Assembly: GCA_019634895.1 (NCBI GenBank)
Contig: JAHCAM010000003.1
Coordinates: forward strand, 1 to 64,000
Source of the DNA: Steroidobacteraceae bacterium
GTDB taxonomy: Bacteria > Pseudomonadota > Gammaproteobacteria > Steroidobacterales > Steroidobacteraceae
DNA length: 64,000 bases
Reading direction: 5' to 3'
The position numbers and the translations under genes were made by a program. Each line of letters starts with the position of its first letter. Position 1 is the first letter of the stretch. This document shows, in pieces, positions 46,211 through 55,582 of the stretch. Below the pieces are notes generated by a model. That model worked only from the letters and a program-made list of their open reading frames with translations, searched no databases and was not told the origin of the DNA.

Positions 46211-47586
46211 ACCGGCTCCAGGTACCAGGCGTAGTCGAGCGCCGTCAGGCGCGACTGGAAGTCCTGCATCTCGCCGCGCCGCGTCTGCTCGTAGAGGCGG
46301 ACGAAGCGGTCGCCCAGCCACTCGCGCAGCGCCGCGCTGCCGCCGAAGCGCGCGAGCGCGGTCGGCCAGTCGGTCGGCAGCCGCGGGGCCGCGAGCCGCT
46401 GCGTGTAGGCGTTGCCGGCGAGCGCCGCGGGCGCGGCGAGCTTCTTCTCGATGCCATGCAGCATGCCGGCGAGCACCACCGCCGCGACCAGGTAGGGGTT
46501 GGCGTCGGCGCCGGCGACGCGATGTTCGAGTCGCCGGTCATCCGGCCCCGACACCGGCACGCGCACGGCGACGCCGCGGTTGTTGTGGCCCCAGGTCGCG
46601 TGCATCGGCACGTAGGCCTCGGGCTTGAACCGGCGGTAGCTGTTGGCGTTCGGGGCGAACACGGCCATGCCCTCGGCCATCGTGGCGAGCAGGCCGGCTG
46701 CTGCCTGCTTCAGCAGTTCGTTGCCGAGCGGGTCCGCCGAGGCGAACACGTTCTGTCCCGACCCGTCCAGCACGCTCACGTGCAGGTGCATGCCGCTTCC
46801 GGCCATGTCGCCGTAGGGCTTGGCCATGAAGGTAGCCTCGACGCCGTTCCTGAGCGCGACGCCCTTGACGATGCGCTTGAAACGGATCGCCTGGTCGCAG
46901 GCGAGGCGCGCGTCGGCGACATGGCGCAGGTTGACCTCGAACTGGCCCGGGCCGTACTCGGCGAGCGCGGCGCCGGTGGGCACGTCCTGTTCCTCGCAGG
47001 TGGCCGCGATCTCCGCGAGCACGTCCGAGACCGAATCGAGGTCCGCCATGGAATTGATCTGCGTGCGGTGCTCGCGCCGCCCGGTCAGGCGCGAGCGCGG
47101 CGGCTGCGCGTGCCCTTCCGGCGTGCGCTCCGGGTCCACGAAGTAGAACTCGAGCTCGACCGCGACCACCGGCTGCCAGCCGCGCGCGGCATAGCGCGCC
47201 AGCACCGCATCGAGCACGCGGCGCGGATCGCCGAAGAACGGCGACCCGTCGTGATCCAGCATCTGCACCTGCAACTGCGCGACGCCCGGGCCAAGCCAGG
47301 GCGAGGCGAACAGCGTGCCGGGCACCGGCACGCAGGCGCGGTCGGCATCGCCTTCGTCGAACCCGAGGCCGGTCGCCTGGACCGTGCCGCCCAGCACGTC
47401 GAGCGCGAACATCGAGCCGGGCAGGAACATGCCGCGCTCGTAGACGCCGGGCAGGTCCGCCAGATCCACGCGCTTGCCGCGCAGCACACCGCACAGGTCG
47501 GGCAGCAGCAGGTCCACGACCTTCACCGCAGGATGGGCGGCCAGAAAGGCCTCGGCATTCGAGTAATCGTCACGGACCAAGGCCAT
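46207..47586 (-). CDS. puuA: Gamma-glutamylputrescine synthetase-like glutamine synthetase (copy 1)
   Basis: A 459-residue glutamine-synthetase-fold ligase. It has the beta-grasp start VKVVDLLLPDLCGVLRGKR, the metal/substrate Glu motif VELEFYF, and the MHLHVSV and NPYLVAAVVLAG stretches. PuuA-type enzymes ligate glutamate to putrescine using ATP. It is coupled to puuB (GTGA overlap) and divergent from puuD across 243 bases. A second copy at 48585 lies on the other strand; the two may differ in polyamine preference. Confidence 0.87.
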   Translation of the reverse strand: MALVRDDYSNAEAFLAAHPAVKVVDLLLPDLCGVLRGKRVDLADLPGVYERGMFLPGSMFALDVLGGTVQATGLGFDEGDADRACVPVPGTLFASPWLGPGVAQLQVQMLDHDGSPFFGDPRRVLDAVLARYAARGWQPVVAVELEFYFVDPERTPEGHAQPPRSRLTGRREHRTQINSMADLDSVSDVLAEIAATCEEQDVPTGAALAEYGPGQFEVNLRHVADARLACDQAIRFKRIVKGVALRNGVEATFMAKPYGDMAGSGMHLHVSVLDGSGQNVFASADPLGNELLKQAAAGLLATMAEGMAVFAPNANSYRRFKPEAYVPMHATWGHNNRGVAVRVPVSGPDDRRLEHRVAGADANPYLVAAVVLAGMLHGIEKKLAAPAALAGNAYTQRLAAPRLPTDWPTALARFGGSAALREWLGDRFVRLYEQTRRGEMQDFQSRLTALDYAWYLEPV

Positions 47587-47589
47587 GCT

Positions 47590-47610
47590 GCACCCGGTGT
47601 TTAAGATTTT
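47590..47610 (-). promoter_or_regulatory. AT-rich motif plus GC palindrome before puuA (site 2 of 3)
   Basis: On the minus strand AAAATCTTAAACA (47598-47610) runs into CACCGGGTGC just before the ATG. It matches site 1 (before puuR) both in the AT part and in the ACACC...GGGTGC that follows. Confidence 0.45.
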
Positions 47611-47815
47611 GAGGCACGGCGGCGCTGAGGCCGCGCCGCAGGATAACCATCCCGGACGCAGGCCGGCAAGGCGCAAGGCCGGCAATATGGCAAACGGCAA
47701 AAGTCAAATATGGCCGCACATCGGGGCCTTGTGGCCGCTCCCCGGGCAGGCGCCGTGACCCCCATTTGTGAGAGAATAGGCCCTGTCGAACGGGCCGTCC
47801 TGCCGGCGGCTGTTC

Positions 47816-47828
47816 AAAATAATCAACA
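47816..47828 (+). promoter_or_regulatory. AT-rich motif before puuD (site 3 of 3)
   Basis: AAAATAATCAACA ends two bases before the ATG at 47830. It shares the AA-AT...T..ACA pattern of sites 1 and 2 and resembles the published E. coli PuuR box (AAAATATAATGAACA, from memory), but lacks the GC palindrome. Confidence 0.35.
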
Positions 47829-47829
47829 G

Positions 47830-48588
47830 ATGTCCATGCGCAAGCCTGTCATCGGGATTCCGGCCGATCGCCGCCTGTTGGGCCAGCACTGGTTCCACTG
47901 CGTGGGCGAGAAGTACATCGCGGCCGTCGCCCAGGCGGCCGATGCGGTGCCGGTGCTGCTGCCCGCGCTCGGCGAGCGGCACCTGCGCGACTGGCTGGAT
48001 TCCTGCGACGGCATCCTGTTCACCGGCAGCGCCTCGAACGTCGAGCCGCAGCGCTACCAGGGTCCGGCCGCGGATCCCGGCACGCTGCACGACCCGGAAC
48101 GGGACGCCACGACGCTGCCGCTGGTCACCGGCGCGGTGCAGGCCGGGTTGCCGGTGTTCGGCATCTGCCGCGGCTTCCAGGAGATGAACGTTGCCTTCGG
48201 CGGCACGCTGCACCAGAAACTGCACGAGCAGCCGGGGCTGCTCGACCACCGCGAGGACAAGACGCAGCCGCTGGACTTGCAGTATGGGCCGGCTCACGAA
48301 GTGGAGCTGACCGAGGGCGGAACGCTCGAGCGCCTCGCGGGCGCGCGGCACGTCACCGTGAACTCGGTGCACTCGCAGGGCGTCGCCAGCCTCGGCCGCG
48401 GCCTCGCAGTGGAAGCAAGAGCCGTTGACGGACTGGTGGAAGCCTTCCGAGTCGAAAGCGCGCCGGCTTTCGCGCTGGCCGTGCAGTGGCACCCGGAATG
48501 GAAAGTCATGGACAACCCGTTTTCACGGGCCCTGTTTGCGGAATTCGGCCGGTCCGTGCGCGAACGGGCCGGGAGGCGGGTGAGATGA
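47830..48588 (+). CDS. puuD: Gamma-glutamyl-GABA hydrolase
   Basis: A 252-residue class I glutamine-amidotransferase-like peptidase (C26). The nucleophile is C113 in FGICRGFQEMN, and the His-Glu pair is in VQWHPEWK. Motifs GIPADRR and DGILFTGSASNVEP are typical of PuuD. It releases GABA from gamma-glutamyl-GABA, the last step before the GabT-like enzyme. ATGs at 47830 and 47836 are both possible and neither has a clear ribosome site. Overlaps the next puuA copy by four bases. Confidence 0.9.
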   Translation: MSMRKPVIGIPADRRLLGQHWFHCVGEKYIAAVAQAADAVPVLLPALGERHLRDWLDSCDGILFTGSASNVEPQRYQGPAADPGTLHDPERDATTLPLVTGAVQAGLPVFGICRGFQEMNVAFGGTLHQKLHEQPGLLDHREDKTQPLDLQYGPAHEVELTEGGTLERLAGARHVTVNSVHSQGVASLGRGLAVEARAVDGLVEAFRVESAPAFALAVQWHPEWKVMDNPFSRALFAEFGRSVRERAGRRVR

Positions 48589-49919
48589 GCGACATCCAGC
48601 AGTTCCTCAAGGACCACGCGATCACCGAGGTCGAGGCCATCATCCCCGACATGGCGGGCGTCGCGCGCGGCAAGATCATGCCCGCGGAGAAGTACGCCGA
48701 GGACGAGGGCATGCGCCTGCCGGAATCCATCTTCCTGCAGACCGTCACCGGCGAGTATCCCCAGGACGACAGCTCCATCCACCCGTCGGAGATCGATGTC
48801 GACCTGGTCGGCGACCCCAACGCGATCCGCGTGGTGCCGTGGGCGGCCGAGCCGACCGCGCAGGTGATCCACGACTGCTTCTACGACGACGGCCGGCCGG
48901 TGCCGATGTCGCCGCGTTACGTGCTGCGCCGCGTGCTCGACCTGTACGCCGCGCGCGGCTGGAAGCCGGTAGTCGCGCCGGAGCTGGAATTCTTCCTGGT
49001 TGAGCCCAACACCGACCCGGACTACCCGCTGAAGCCCCCGGTCGGCCGCTCGGGCCGGCCCGAGATCGGCCGACAGGCCTACAGCATCGCGGCGGTCAAC
49101 GAGTTCGACCCGCTGTTCGACGACATCTACGCCTTCTGCGAGGCGCAGGACCTCGACATCGACACGCTGATCCACGAGGCCGGCGCGGCGCAGATGGAGA
49201 TCAACCTGAACCACGGCGACGCGCTCGACCTCGCCGACCAGGCGTTCCTGTTCAAGCGCACGGCGCGCGAGGCCGCGCTGCGGCACAAGATGTACGCGAC
49301 CTTCATGGCCAAGCCGCTCGCCTCCGAGCCCGGCAGCGCCATGCACATCCACCAGAGCGTGGTGGACGCGACCACCGGCGCCAACGTGTTCAGCGACGCC
49401 GAGGGCAAGGCCACCGCCCTGTTCGAGTCGCAGATCGCCGGCCTGCAGAAGTACCTGCCGTCCGCCATGTCGCTGTTCGCGCCGAACGTCAACAGCTACC
49501 GCCGCATCACGCGCTACAACATGGCGCCGATCAACGTGCAATGGGGCATCGACAACCGCACCGCGGGGCTGCGCGTGCCGGTGTCGGACCCGCAGGCGCG
49601 CCGCGTCGAGAACCGCCTGGGCGGCGCGGACGCCAACCCGTACCTGGCGATCGCGGCCTCGCTCGCCTGCGGCTACCTCGGCATGATCGAGGGCCTCAAG
49701 CCGACCGAGCCGATCACCGGGTCCGCCTACGACCTGCCGTTCGCGCTGCCGCTGACGCTCGCGGACGCGCTCGCGCTGCTGCGCTCCTGCAAGCCGCTGG
49801 TCGAGCTGTTCGGCGAGCGCTTCGTCGCGGCGTACTGCGCGGTGAAGGAGAACGAGTACGAGACGTTCTCGCGGGTGATCAGCTCCTGGGAACGCGAACA
49901 CCTGCTGCTCAACGTATGA
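48585..49919 (+). CDS. puuA: Gamma-glutamylpolyamine synthetase-like glutamine synthetase (copy 2)
   Basis: A 444-residue glutamine-synthetase-fold ligase beginning FLKDHAITEVEAIIPDMAG, with APELEFFLVEP, MEINLNHGDA, MHIHQSVVD and NPYLAIAASLACGYLG. It fits the PuuA/GlnA polyamine ligase group rather than the housekeeping enzyme, lacking the C-terminal adenylylation segment of GlnA. It lies between puuD and a polyamine aminotransferase with ATGA overlaps on both sides. Confidence 0.88.
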   Translation: MSDIQQFLKDHAITEVEAIIPDMAGVARGKIMPAEKYAEDEGMRLPESIFLQTVTGEYPQDDSSIHPSEIDVDLVGDPNAIRVVPWAAEPTAQVIHDCFYDDGRPVPMSPRYVLRRVLDLYAARGWKPVVAPELEFFLVEPNTDPDYPLKPPVGRSGRPEIGRQAYSIAAVNEFDPLFDDIYAFCEAQDLDIDTLIHEAGAAQMEINLNHGDALDLADQAFLFKRTAREAALRHKMYATFMAKPLASEPGSAMHIHQSVVDATTGANVFSDAEGKATALFESQIAGLQKYLPSAMSLFAPNVNSYRRITRYNMAPINVQWGIDNRTAGLRVPVSDPQARRVENRLGGADANPYLAIAASLACGYLGMIEGLKPTEPITGSAYDLPFALPLTLADALALLRSCKPLVELFGERFVAAYCAVKENEYETFSRVISSWEREHLLLNV

Positions 49920-51280
49920 ACCGCAACACCCGCGAATGGCAGGAGCTGGACGCCCGCCATTACCTGCACCCGTTCACCGACTTCCGCGCGCTCGCGAAGG
50001 AGGGCTCGCGCGTAATCACCCGCGCCGAGGGCGTGTACCTGCACGACTCCGAGGGCCGGCAGATCCTCGACGGCATGTCGGGGCTGTGGTGCGTGAACAT
50101 CGGCTACGGACGCGCCGAGCTCGCGGACGTCGCCGCCCGGCAGATGCGCGAGCTGCCGTACTACAACAGCTTCTTCAAGAGCGCCCACCCTCCCGCGATC
50201 GAGCTCGCGCGCGTGCTGGCGGAACTGACGCCGCCGCAGTTCAAGCGCGTGTTCTTCACCAACTCCGGGTCCGAGGCCAACGACACGATCCTGCGCATGA
50301 CGCGCCGCTACTGGGACCTGCTGGGTCAGCCGCAGAAGTCCGTCGTCATCAGCCGCATCAACGCCTATCACGGCAGCACGATGGCGGGCGCGAGCCTCGG
50401 CGGCATGGCCGCGATGCACGCGCAGGGCGGGCTGCCGATCCCGGGCATCGTGCACATCGAGCAGCCGTACTGGTACGAGAACGGCGTGGACGCCACGCCC
50501 GCCGAGTACGGGCTGCGCGCGGCGCGCCGGCTGGCCGAGAAGATCGAGGAACTCGGGCCGGAACGGGTCGCGGCCTTCATCGGCGAGCCGATCCAGGGCG
50601 CAGGAGGAGTGATCATCCCGCCGGAGACCTACTGGCCGGAGATCCAGCGCATCTGCCGCGAGTACGGGATCCTGCTGATCGCCGACGAGGTGATCTGCGG
50701 CTTCGGCCGCACCGGGCGCTGGTTCGGCTGCGAGCATTTCGGCTTCGAGCCGGACTTCATGACCATCGCCAAGGGCATCACCTCGGGCTACCAGCCGCTC
50801 GGCGGGGCCATGGTCTCCGACCGCGTGGCCGAGGTGCTGGTCGGGAAGGGCGGGGAGTTCCACCACGGCTACACCTGGTCCGGTCACCCGGTCGCCTGCG
50901 CGGTGGCGCTCGAGAACCTCGCGATCGTGCGCCGCGAAAAGCTCGTGGACCGGGCCCGCGAGGACATCGGGCCGTACCTGCAGAAGCGCTGGCAGGAGCT
51001 CGCCGACCACCCGCTGGTGGGCGAAGTGCGCGGGGTCGGCATGATCGGCGCGCTGGAGCTGGTCGCGCACAAGGGGAGCCGGACCTTCTTCCGCAACCGC
51101 GGCGATACCGGCCTGATCTGCCGTGACCATTGTTTCGCCAACGGCCTGGTCATGCGGGCGGTCCGGGACACCATGATCATCGCGCCGCCGCTGGTCATGG
51201 AGCGCCGGCACGTGGATGAGCTGGTCGAAAAGGCCCGCAAATGCCTCGACCTGACCGCCCGGGACGTCGGCGTCGGCTGA
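49916..51280 (+). CDS. spuC: Putrescine/polyamine:pyruvate aminotransferase (SpuC-like)
   Basis: A 454-residue class III transaminase. It opens with ARHYLHPFTDFRAL, as do SpuC and related putrescine:pyruvate enzymes. The cofactor strand IADEVICGFGRTGRWFG and the PLP lysine in TIAKGITSGYQPLGGAMVS are intact, as is the phosphate-binding FTNSGSEANDT. It converts putrescine or similar diamines to the aminoaldehyde. Coupled to the second puuA copy; the pot importer genes follow after 121 bases. Confidence 0.9.
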   Translation: MNRNTREWQELDARHYLHPFTDFRALAKEGSRVITRAEGVYLHDSEGRQILDGMSGLWCVNIGYGRAELADVAARQMRELPYYNSFFKSAHPPAIELARVLAELTPPQFKRVFFTNSGSEANDTILRMTRRYWDLLGQPQKSVVISRINAYHGSTMAGASLGGMAAMHAQGGLPIPGIVHIEQPYWYENGVDATPAEYGLRAARRLAEKIEELGPERVAAFIGEPIQGAGGVIIPPETYWPEIQRICREYGILLIADEVICGFGRTGRWFGCEHFGFEPDFMTIAKGITSGYQPLGGAMVSDRVAEVLVGKGGEFHHGYTWSGHPVACAVALENLAIVRREKLVDRAREDIGPYLQKRWQELADHPLVGEVRGVGMIGALELVAHKGSRTFFRNRGDTGLICRDHCFANGLVMRAVRDTMIIAPPLVMERRHVDELVEKARKCLDLTARDVGVG

Positions 51281-51338
51281 CGGCGACGTCCGGGTGGCCG
51301 CGCCCGCGGCGGCCGCTGTAGTATTGCAGTCACAAGCA

Positions 51339-51356
51339 CCGGACGCCGGCGTCCGG
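51339..51356 (+). repeat. 18-bp perfect palindrome upstream of potF
   Basis: CCGGACGCCGGCGTCCGG reads the same on both strands. It lies 46 bases before the potF start; it could be an operator or, in RNA, a stable leader hairpin. Confidence 0.5.
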
Positions 51357-51372
51357 GCAACAACAGTGGGAT

Positions 51373-51387
51373 CCGGGCGACGCCCGG
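51373..51387 (+). repeat. Second hairpin in the potF leader
   Basis: CCGGGCG-A-CGCCCGG forms a 7-bp all-GC stem with a single central base (a slightly larger loop in RNA). It ends four bases before the GGAGG ribosome site of potF. Confidence 0.45.
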
Positions 51388-51401
51388 CGATGGAGGCCAT
51401 C

Positions 51402-52529
51402 ATGCACAGCACACTCCGGGTCGGGCTCGTCGCGCTTGCCGCGATTTCAATGGCCGCCTGCGGCGGCAAGAAGGAAGGCGCAGACGCCGCTGCCGGCAAA
51501 CCGGAAGCGAAGGTCCTGTTCGTCTACAACTGGTCGGACTACATCGGCGAGACCACGATCGCGGACTTCGAGGCGAAGACCGGCATCAAGGTCACCTACG
51601 ACGTGTTCGACTCGAACGAGGTGCTCGAGACCAAGCTGCTGGCGGGCCGCACCGGCTACGACGTGGTGGTGCCGTCGGCCTCGTTCCTCGAACGCCAGAT
51701 CAAGGCCGGCGTGTTCCTGAAGCTCGACAAGTCGAAGCTCCCGAACCTGGTGAACATGGACCCGGACATCATGGCGCGCGTCGCGCTGCACGACCCGGGC
51801 AACGAGCACTCGATCAATTACCTGTGGGGCACGACCGGCATCGGCTACAACCCCGACAAGGTGAAGGCTGCGCTCGGCACCGACACCATCGACAGCTGGG
51901 CCGCGATCTTCGAGCCGGGCAATGCCGCGAAGCTGGCGAAATGCGGCCTGTCCGTGCTGGATGCGCCGAGCGAGGTGATCGACTCGGCGCTGATCTACCT
52001 GGGCCGCGACCCCAACAGCGAGAGCCTCGAGGACCTGAAGGCGGCCGAGGAACTGCTGGTCAAGGTCCGGCCGCACGTGAAGTACTTCCACTCGTCGCAG
52101 TACATCAACGACCTCGCGACCGGCGAGATCTGCGTGGCGCTCGGCTGGAGCGGCGACGTGCTGCAGGCGCGCGACCGCGGCGCCGAGGCGGCGACGCCGG
52201 TCAACGTCGCCTACGCGGTGCCGAAGGAGGGCGCGATCAGCTGGTTCGACATGCTGGCGATCCCGGCCGACGCGCCGCACCCGGACAATGCCCACCAGTT
52301 CATCAACTTCATCATGGAACCCGAGGTCGCGGCGGGCATCACCGACTACGTGGCGTTCGCCAACGGCAACGCGGCGTCGTTCGAGCTGATCAGCGAGGAC
52401 GTGCGCAACGACGTGTCCGTCTACCCGACCGACGAGGTGAAGAAGAAGCTGCACCCGCACCTGGCGGAGTCGCAGGAGTACAGCCGCGAGCTGAACCGCG
52501 CCTGGACCCGCGTCCGCACCGGACAATAG
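51402..52529 (+). CDS. potF: Polyamine ABC transporter substrate-binding protein
   Basis: A 375-residue periplasmic binding protein of the PotD/PotF family. It starts with a lipoprotein-type signal (ISMAAC, Cys at about residue 22). The mature part has VYNWSDYIGE, the opening strand found in nearly all PotD/PotF proteins, and later GYDVVVPSASFLERQIKAG and NYLWGTTGIGYN. It captures putrescine or spermidine for the ABC importer encoded next. The ATG at 51402 has GGAGG five bases upstream; ATG 51390 is in frame but poorly placed. Confidence 0.93.
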   Translation: MHSTLRVGLVALAAISMAACGGKKEGADAAAGKPEAKVLFVYNWSDYIGETTIADFEAKTGIKVTYDVFDSNEVLETKLLAGRTGYDVVVPSASFLERQIKAGVFLKLDKSKLPNLVNMDPDIMARVALHDPGNEHSINYLWGTTGIGYNPDKVKAALGTDTIDSWAAIFEPGNAAKLAKCGLSVLDAPSEVIDSALIYLGRDPNSESLEDLKAAEELLVKVRPHVKYFHSSQYINDLATGEICVALGWSGDVLQARDRGAEAATPVNVAYAVPKEGAISWFDMLAIPADAPHPDNAHQFINFIMEPEVAAGITDYVAFANGNAASFELISEDVRNDVSVYPTDEVKKKLHPHLAESQEYSRELNRAWTRVRTGQ

Positions 52530-52599
52530 CCATGTCCTGATGCAGGGGCCCCGGCGGCCGGCGTCCGCCGGGGCCTTCGCGCGAAGGGGGATGATGCCG

Positions 52600-53742
52600 A
52601 TGGCCCACGCCCGCCCGGAGCAGAAGAACGAGCCCTGGAAGGACCCGGGCGCCACGCCCTACGTCAGGATCGACAAGGTCACCAAGAAGTTCGGCGAGTT
52701 CGTCGCCGTCGACGACGTCACGCTGCACATCTACCGTGGCGAGATCTTCTGCCTGCTGGGCGGATCCGGCTGCGGCAAGACCACCCTGCTGCGCATGATG
52801 GCGGGATTCGAGACCCCGACCGCGGGCACCATCTCGCTCGACGGGGTGGACATCACCGCGATGCCGCCGTACGAGCGGCCGGTCAACATGATGTTCCAGT
52901 CGTATGCGCTGTTCCCGCACATGACGGTGGAGCAGAACGTGGCTTTCGGCCTGCGCCAGGACCGGGTGGCCAAGTCCGAGATCCGCGACCGCGTCGCGGA
53001 GATGCTGAAGCTGGTGCACATGGATGCCTTTGCGAAGCGCAAGCCGCACCAGCTTTCGGGCGGACAGCGCCAGCGCGTGGCGCTGGCGCGCTCGCTGGTC
53101 AAGCGCCCGAAGCTGCTGCTGCTCGACGAGCCGCTGGCCGCGCTCGACAAGAAGCTGCGCGAGCACACCCAGTTCGAGCTCATCAACATCCAGGAGACGC
53201 TGGGCGTCACCTTCGTGGTCGTGACCCACGACCAGGAGGAGGCGATGACGCTGGCGACGCGGATCGGCGTCATGAACCACGGCGAGATCGTCCAGACCGG
53301 CACGCCGACCGAGATCTACGAATACCCGGGCTCGCGCTTCGTCGCCGACTTCATCGGCTCGGTCAACCTGTTCGAGGGACGGCTGATCGAGGACGAGCCC
53401 GACTACGTGCGCGTCAGGTCGGACGAGCTCGGCGGGGTGTTCCACGTCGGACACGGCGTCAGCGCCGCGCCGGACGCGACGGTGTGGGTCGCGCTGCGTC
53501 CGGAGAAGATCCAGATCTCGCGCGAACGGCCGGACGGCGACGGCGACAACCGCGTCCAGGGCACGGTCGCCGAGATCGCCTACCGGGGCGACCAGTCGGT
53601 CTACCTGGTGCGGCTCGCCAACGGCCGGCAGGTGCGCGTCACGCAGCCGAACATCATCCGGCAGGGCAGCCTGCGCATCAGCTGGGACGACGCGGTCTGG
53701 CTCGGCTGGGACTCGGCCAGCCCGGTGGTGGTCACGCGGTGA
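52600..53742 (+). CDS. potG: Polyamine ABC transporter ATPase
   Basis: A 380-residue nucleotide-binding subunit. Walker A GGSGCGKTT (near residue 53), the signature LSGGQRQRVALARSL, Walker B LLLLDEPLAALD and the H-loop VVTHDQEEAM are intact, and the C-terminal TOBE domain includes WVALRPEKI. I favour the ATG at 52600, nine bases after AAGGGGG; ATGs at 52591 and 52594 sit too near that ribosome site. It overlaps the first permease gene by four bases. Confidence 0.94.
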   Translation: MAHARPEQKNEPWKDPGATPYVRIDKVTKKFGEFVAVDDVTLHIYRGEIFCLLGGSGCGKTTLLRMMAGFETPTAGTISLDGVDITAMPPYERPVNMMFQSYALFPHMTVEQNVAFGLRQDRVAKSEIRDRVAEMLKLVHMDAFAKRKPHQLSGGQRQRVALARSLVKRPKLLLLDEPLAALDKKLREHTQFELINIQETLGVTFVVVTHDQEEAMTLATRIGVMNHGEIVQTGTPTEIYEYPGSRFVADFIGSVNLFEGRLIEDEPDYVRVRSDELGGVFHVGHGVSAAPDATVWVALRPEKIQISRERPDGDGDNRVQGTVAEIAYRGDQSVYLVRLANGRQVRVTQPNIIRQGSLRISWDDAVWLGWDSASPVVVTR

Positions 53743-54737
53743 ACGCCGCCCGGGCAACGGCCGGCGGTGGCCGGACGATGCGGCTCGCGGAACTGCGCGC
53801 CTGGATACGCGCGCTGGGAACCTGGCGCTGGGCGAGCCACCGGCTGCGCGGATGGCGCCAGGGCGGACGCACCGCGGTCATGGGCGTGCCGACGCTGTGG
53901 CTGCTGCTGTTCTTCCTGGTCCCCTTCATCATCGTCTTCAAGATCTCGGTGTCCGACGCGCGCCTCGGCATGCCGCCCTACGAGCCGCTGTTCACCTGGG
54001 CGCAGGCCCAGGTGATGCAGCTGAAGCTCAACTTCGCGAACTACGCCTTCCTGTTCGAGGATGCGCTGTACCGCAATGCCTACCTCAATTCGGTGGTGAC
54101 GGCGGGCATCTCCACGCTGATCTGCCTGCTGATCGGCTACCCGATGGCCTACGGCATCGCGCGCTCGAAGCCGGCCTGGCGCAACCTGCTGCTGCTGCTG
54201 GTGATGCTGCCGTTCTGGACCTCTTTCCTGCTGCGGGTGTACGCCTGGATCGGCCTGCTGCGCACCGACGGCGTGATCAACAAGGCGCTGATGTTCCTCG
54301 GACTCGACGAGCCGCTGGTGATGCTGCAGACCAACTTCGCGGTCTACCTCGGCATCGTCTATTCCTACCTGCCGTTCATGATCCTGCCGCTGTACACCGC
54401 GATCGAAAGGCTGGACCTGACGCTGCTCGAGGCCGCCGCGGACCTCGGCTGCAAGCCGACCAAGGCGTTCCTCCGCATCACCGTGCCGCTGACCAAGGGC
54501 GGCATCATCGCCGGCTGCATGCTGGTCTTCATCCCCGCGGTCGGCGAGTTCGTGATACCCGCGCTGCTCGGCGGGCCGGACTCGCTGATGATCGGCCGCG
54601 TGCTGTGGGAGGAGTTCTTCAACAACCGCGACTGGCCGGTCGCCAGTGCGGTCGCGATCGCCATGCTGCTGCTGCTGGTGATCCCGATCATGATCTTCCA
54701 GCGCGCCCAGGGCGCCCGCGCCGGAGCGCACCGGTGA
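53739..54737 (+). CDS. potH: Polyamine ABC transporter permease (PotB/PotH type)
   Basis: A 332-residue inner-membrane permease with six hydrophobic segments after a cytoplasmic N-terminus of about 45 residues. The EAA loop reads LLEAAADLGCKPTKAFLRITVPL. It starts at a GTG that overlaps the potG stop (GTGA); an ATG at 53778 would drop 13 residues. Works with the next permease and PotG. Confidence 0.93.
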   Translation: MNAARATAGGGRTMRLAELRAWIRALGTWRWASHRLRGWRQGGRTAVMGVPTLWLLLFFLVPFIIVFKISVSDARLGMPPYEPLFTWAQAQVMQLKLNFANYAFLFEDALYRNAYLNSVVTAGISTLICLLIGYPMAYGIARSKPAWRNLLLLLVMLPFWTSFLLRVYAWIGLLRTDGVINKALMFLGLDEPLVMLQTNFAVYLGIVYSYLPFMILPLYTAIERLDLTLLEAAADLGCKPTKAFLRITVPLTKGGIIAGCMLVFIPAVGEFVIPALLGGPDSLMIGRVLWEEFFNNRDWPVASAVAIAMLLLLVIPIMIFQRAQGARAGAHR

Positions 54738-55576
54738 ACGCGCGCAAGTCGGTGTTCGTGCTGACCATGCTGGTGCTGGGATTCGTGTTCCTGTACGGGC
54801 CGATCCTGTCGCTGATCATCTACTCGTTCAACGAGTCGCGTCTGGTGACCGTGTGGGGCGGCTTCTCGGTCAAGTGGTACCGCGAGCTGCTGCAGAACCA
54901 GCAGCTGCTGGGCGCGGCCTGGCTGTCGCTCAAGATCGCCGCCCTGAATGCGACCTGCGCCACGGTGCTGGGCACGCTCGCGGGGCTGGCGCTGGCGCGC
55001 TTCGGCGCGTTCCGCGGCCGGGCGCTGCTGATGGGCATGGCGACCGCGCCGCTGGTCATGCCGGAGGTCATCACCGGCCTGTCGCTGCTGCTGCTGTTCG
55101 TCGCCATGGAACAGGCGATCGGCTGGCCCGCCGGACGCGGCATGACGACGATCACCATCGCGCACATCACCTTCTCGATGGCCTACGTGACCGTGGTGGT
55201 GCAGTCGCGCCTCGCGGCGCTCGACGAGTCGCTGGAGGAGGCCGCCATGGACCTCGGCGCGCGGCCGGCCAAGGTGTTCTTCCTGATCACGCTGCCGATC
55301 ATCATGCCGGCCATCCTCGCTGGCTGGCTGCTGGCCTTCACGCTGTCCTGGGACGACCTGGTGATCGCGAGCTTCGTCTCCGGGCCGGGCGCGAGCACGC
55401 TGCCGATCGTGATCTTCTCCAAGGTGCGCCTGGGCGTCAGTCCCGACATCAATGCGCTGGCGACGATCCTGGTGCTGATCGTGGCCATCGGCATCGTCAC
55501 CGCCGGCATCTACATGCAGCGCCAGCAGAAGCGGCGCGACCTGGACGTGCAGCGGGCCATCGCCGCGAACGATTGA
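54734..55576 (+). CDS. potI: Polyamine ABC transporter permease (PotC/PotI type)
   Basis: A 280-residue permease with six hydrophobic segments. The EAA loop is SLEEAAMDLGARPAKVFFLITLPI, followed by the conserved SWDDLVIASFVSGPG near the C-terminus, a PotC/PotI signature. The GTG start overlaps the potH stop by four bases. Confidence 0.93.
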   Translation: MNARKSVFVLTMLVLGFVFLYGPILSLIIYSFNESRLVTVWGGFSVKWYRELLQNQQLLGAAWLSLKIAALNATCATVLGTLAGLALARFGAFRGRALLMGMATAPLVMPEVITGLSLLLLFVAMEQAIGWPAGRGMTTITIAHITFSMAYVTVVVQSRLAALDESLEEAAMDLGARPAKVFFLITLPIIMPAILAGWLLAFTLSWDDLVIASFVSGPGASTLPIVIFSKVRLGVSPDINALATILVLIVAIGIVTAGIYMQRQQKRRDLDVQRAIAAND

Positions 55577-55582
55577 CGCCGC

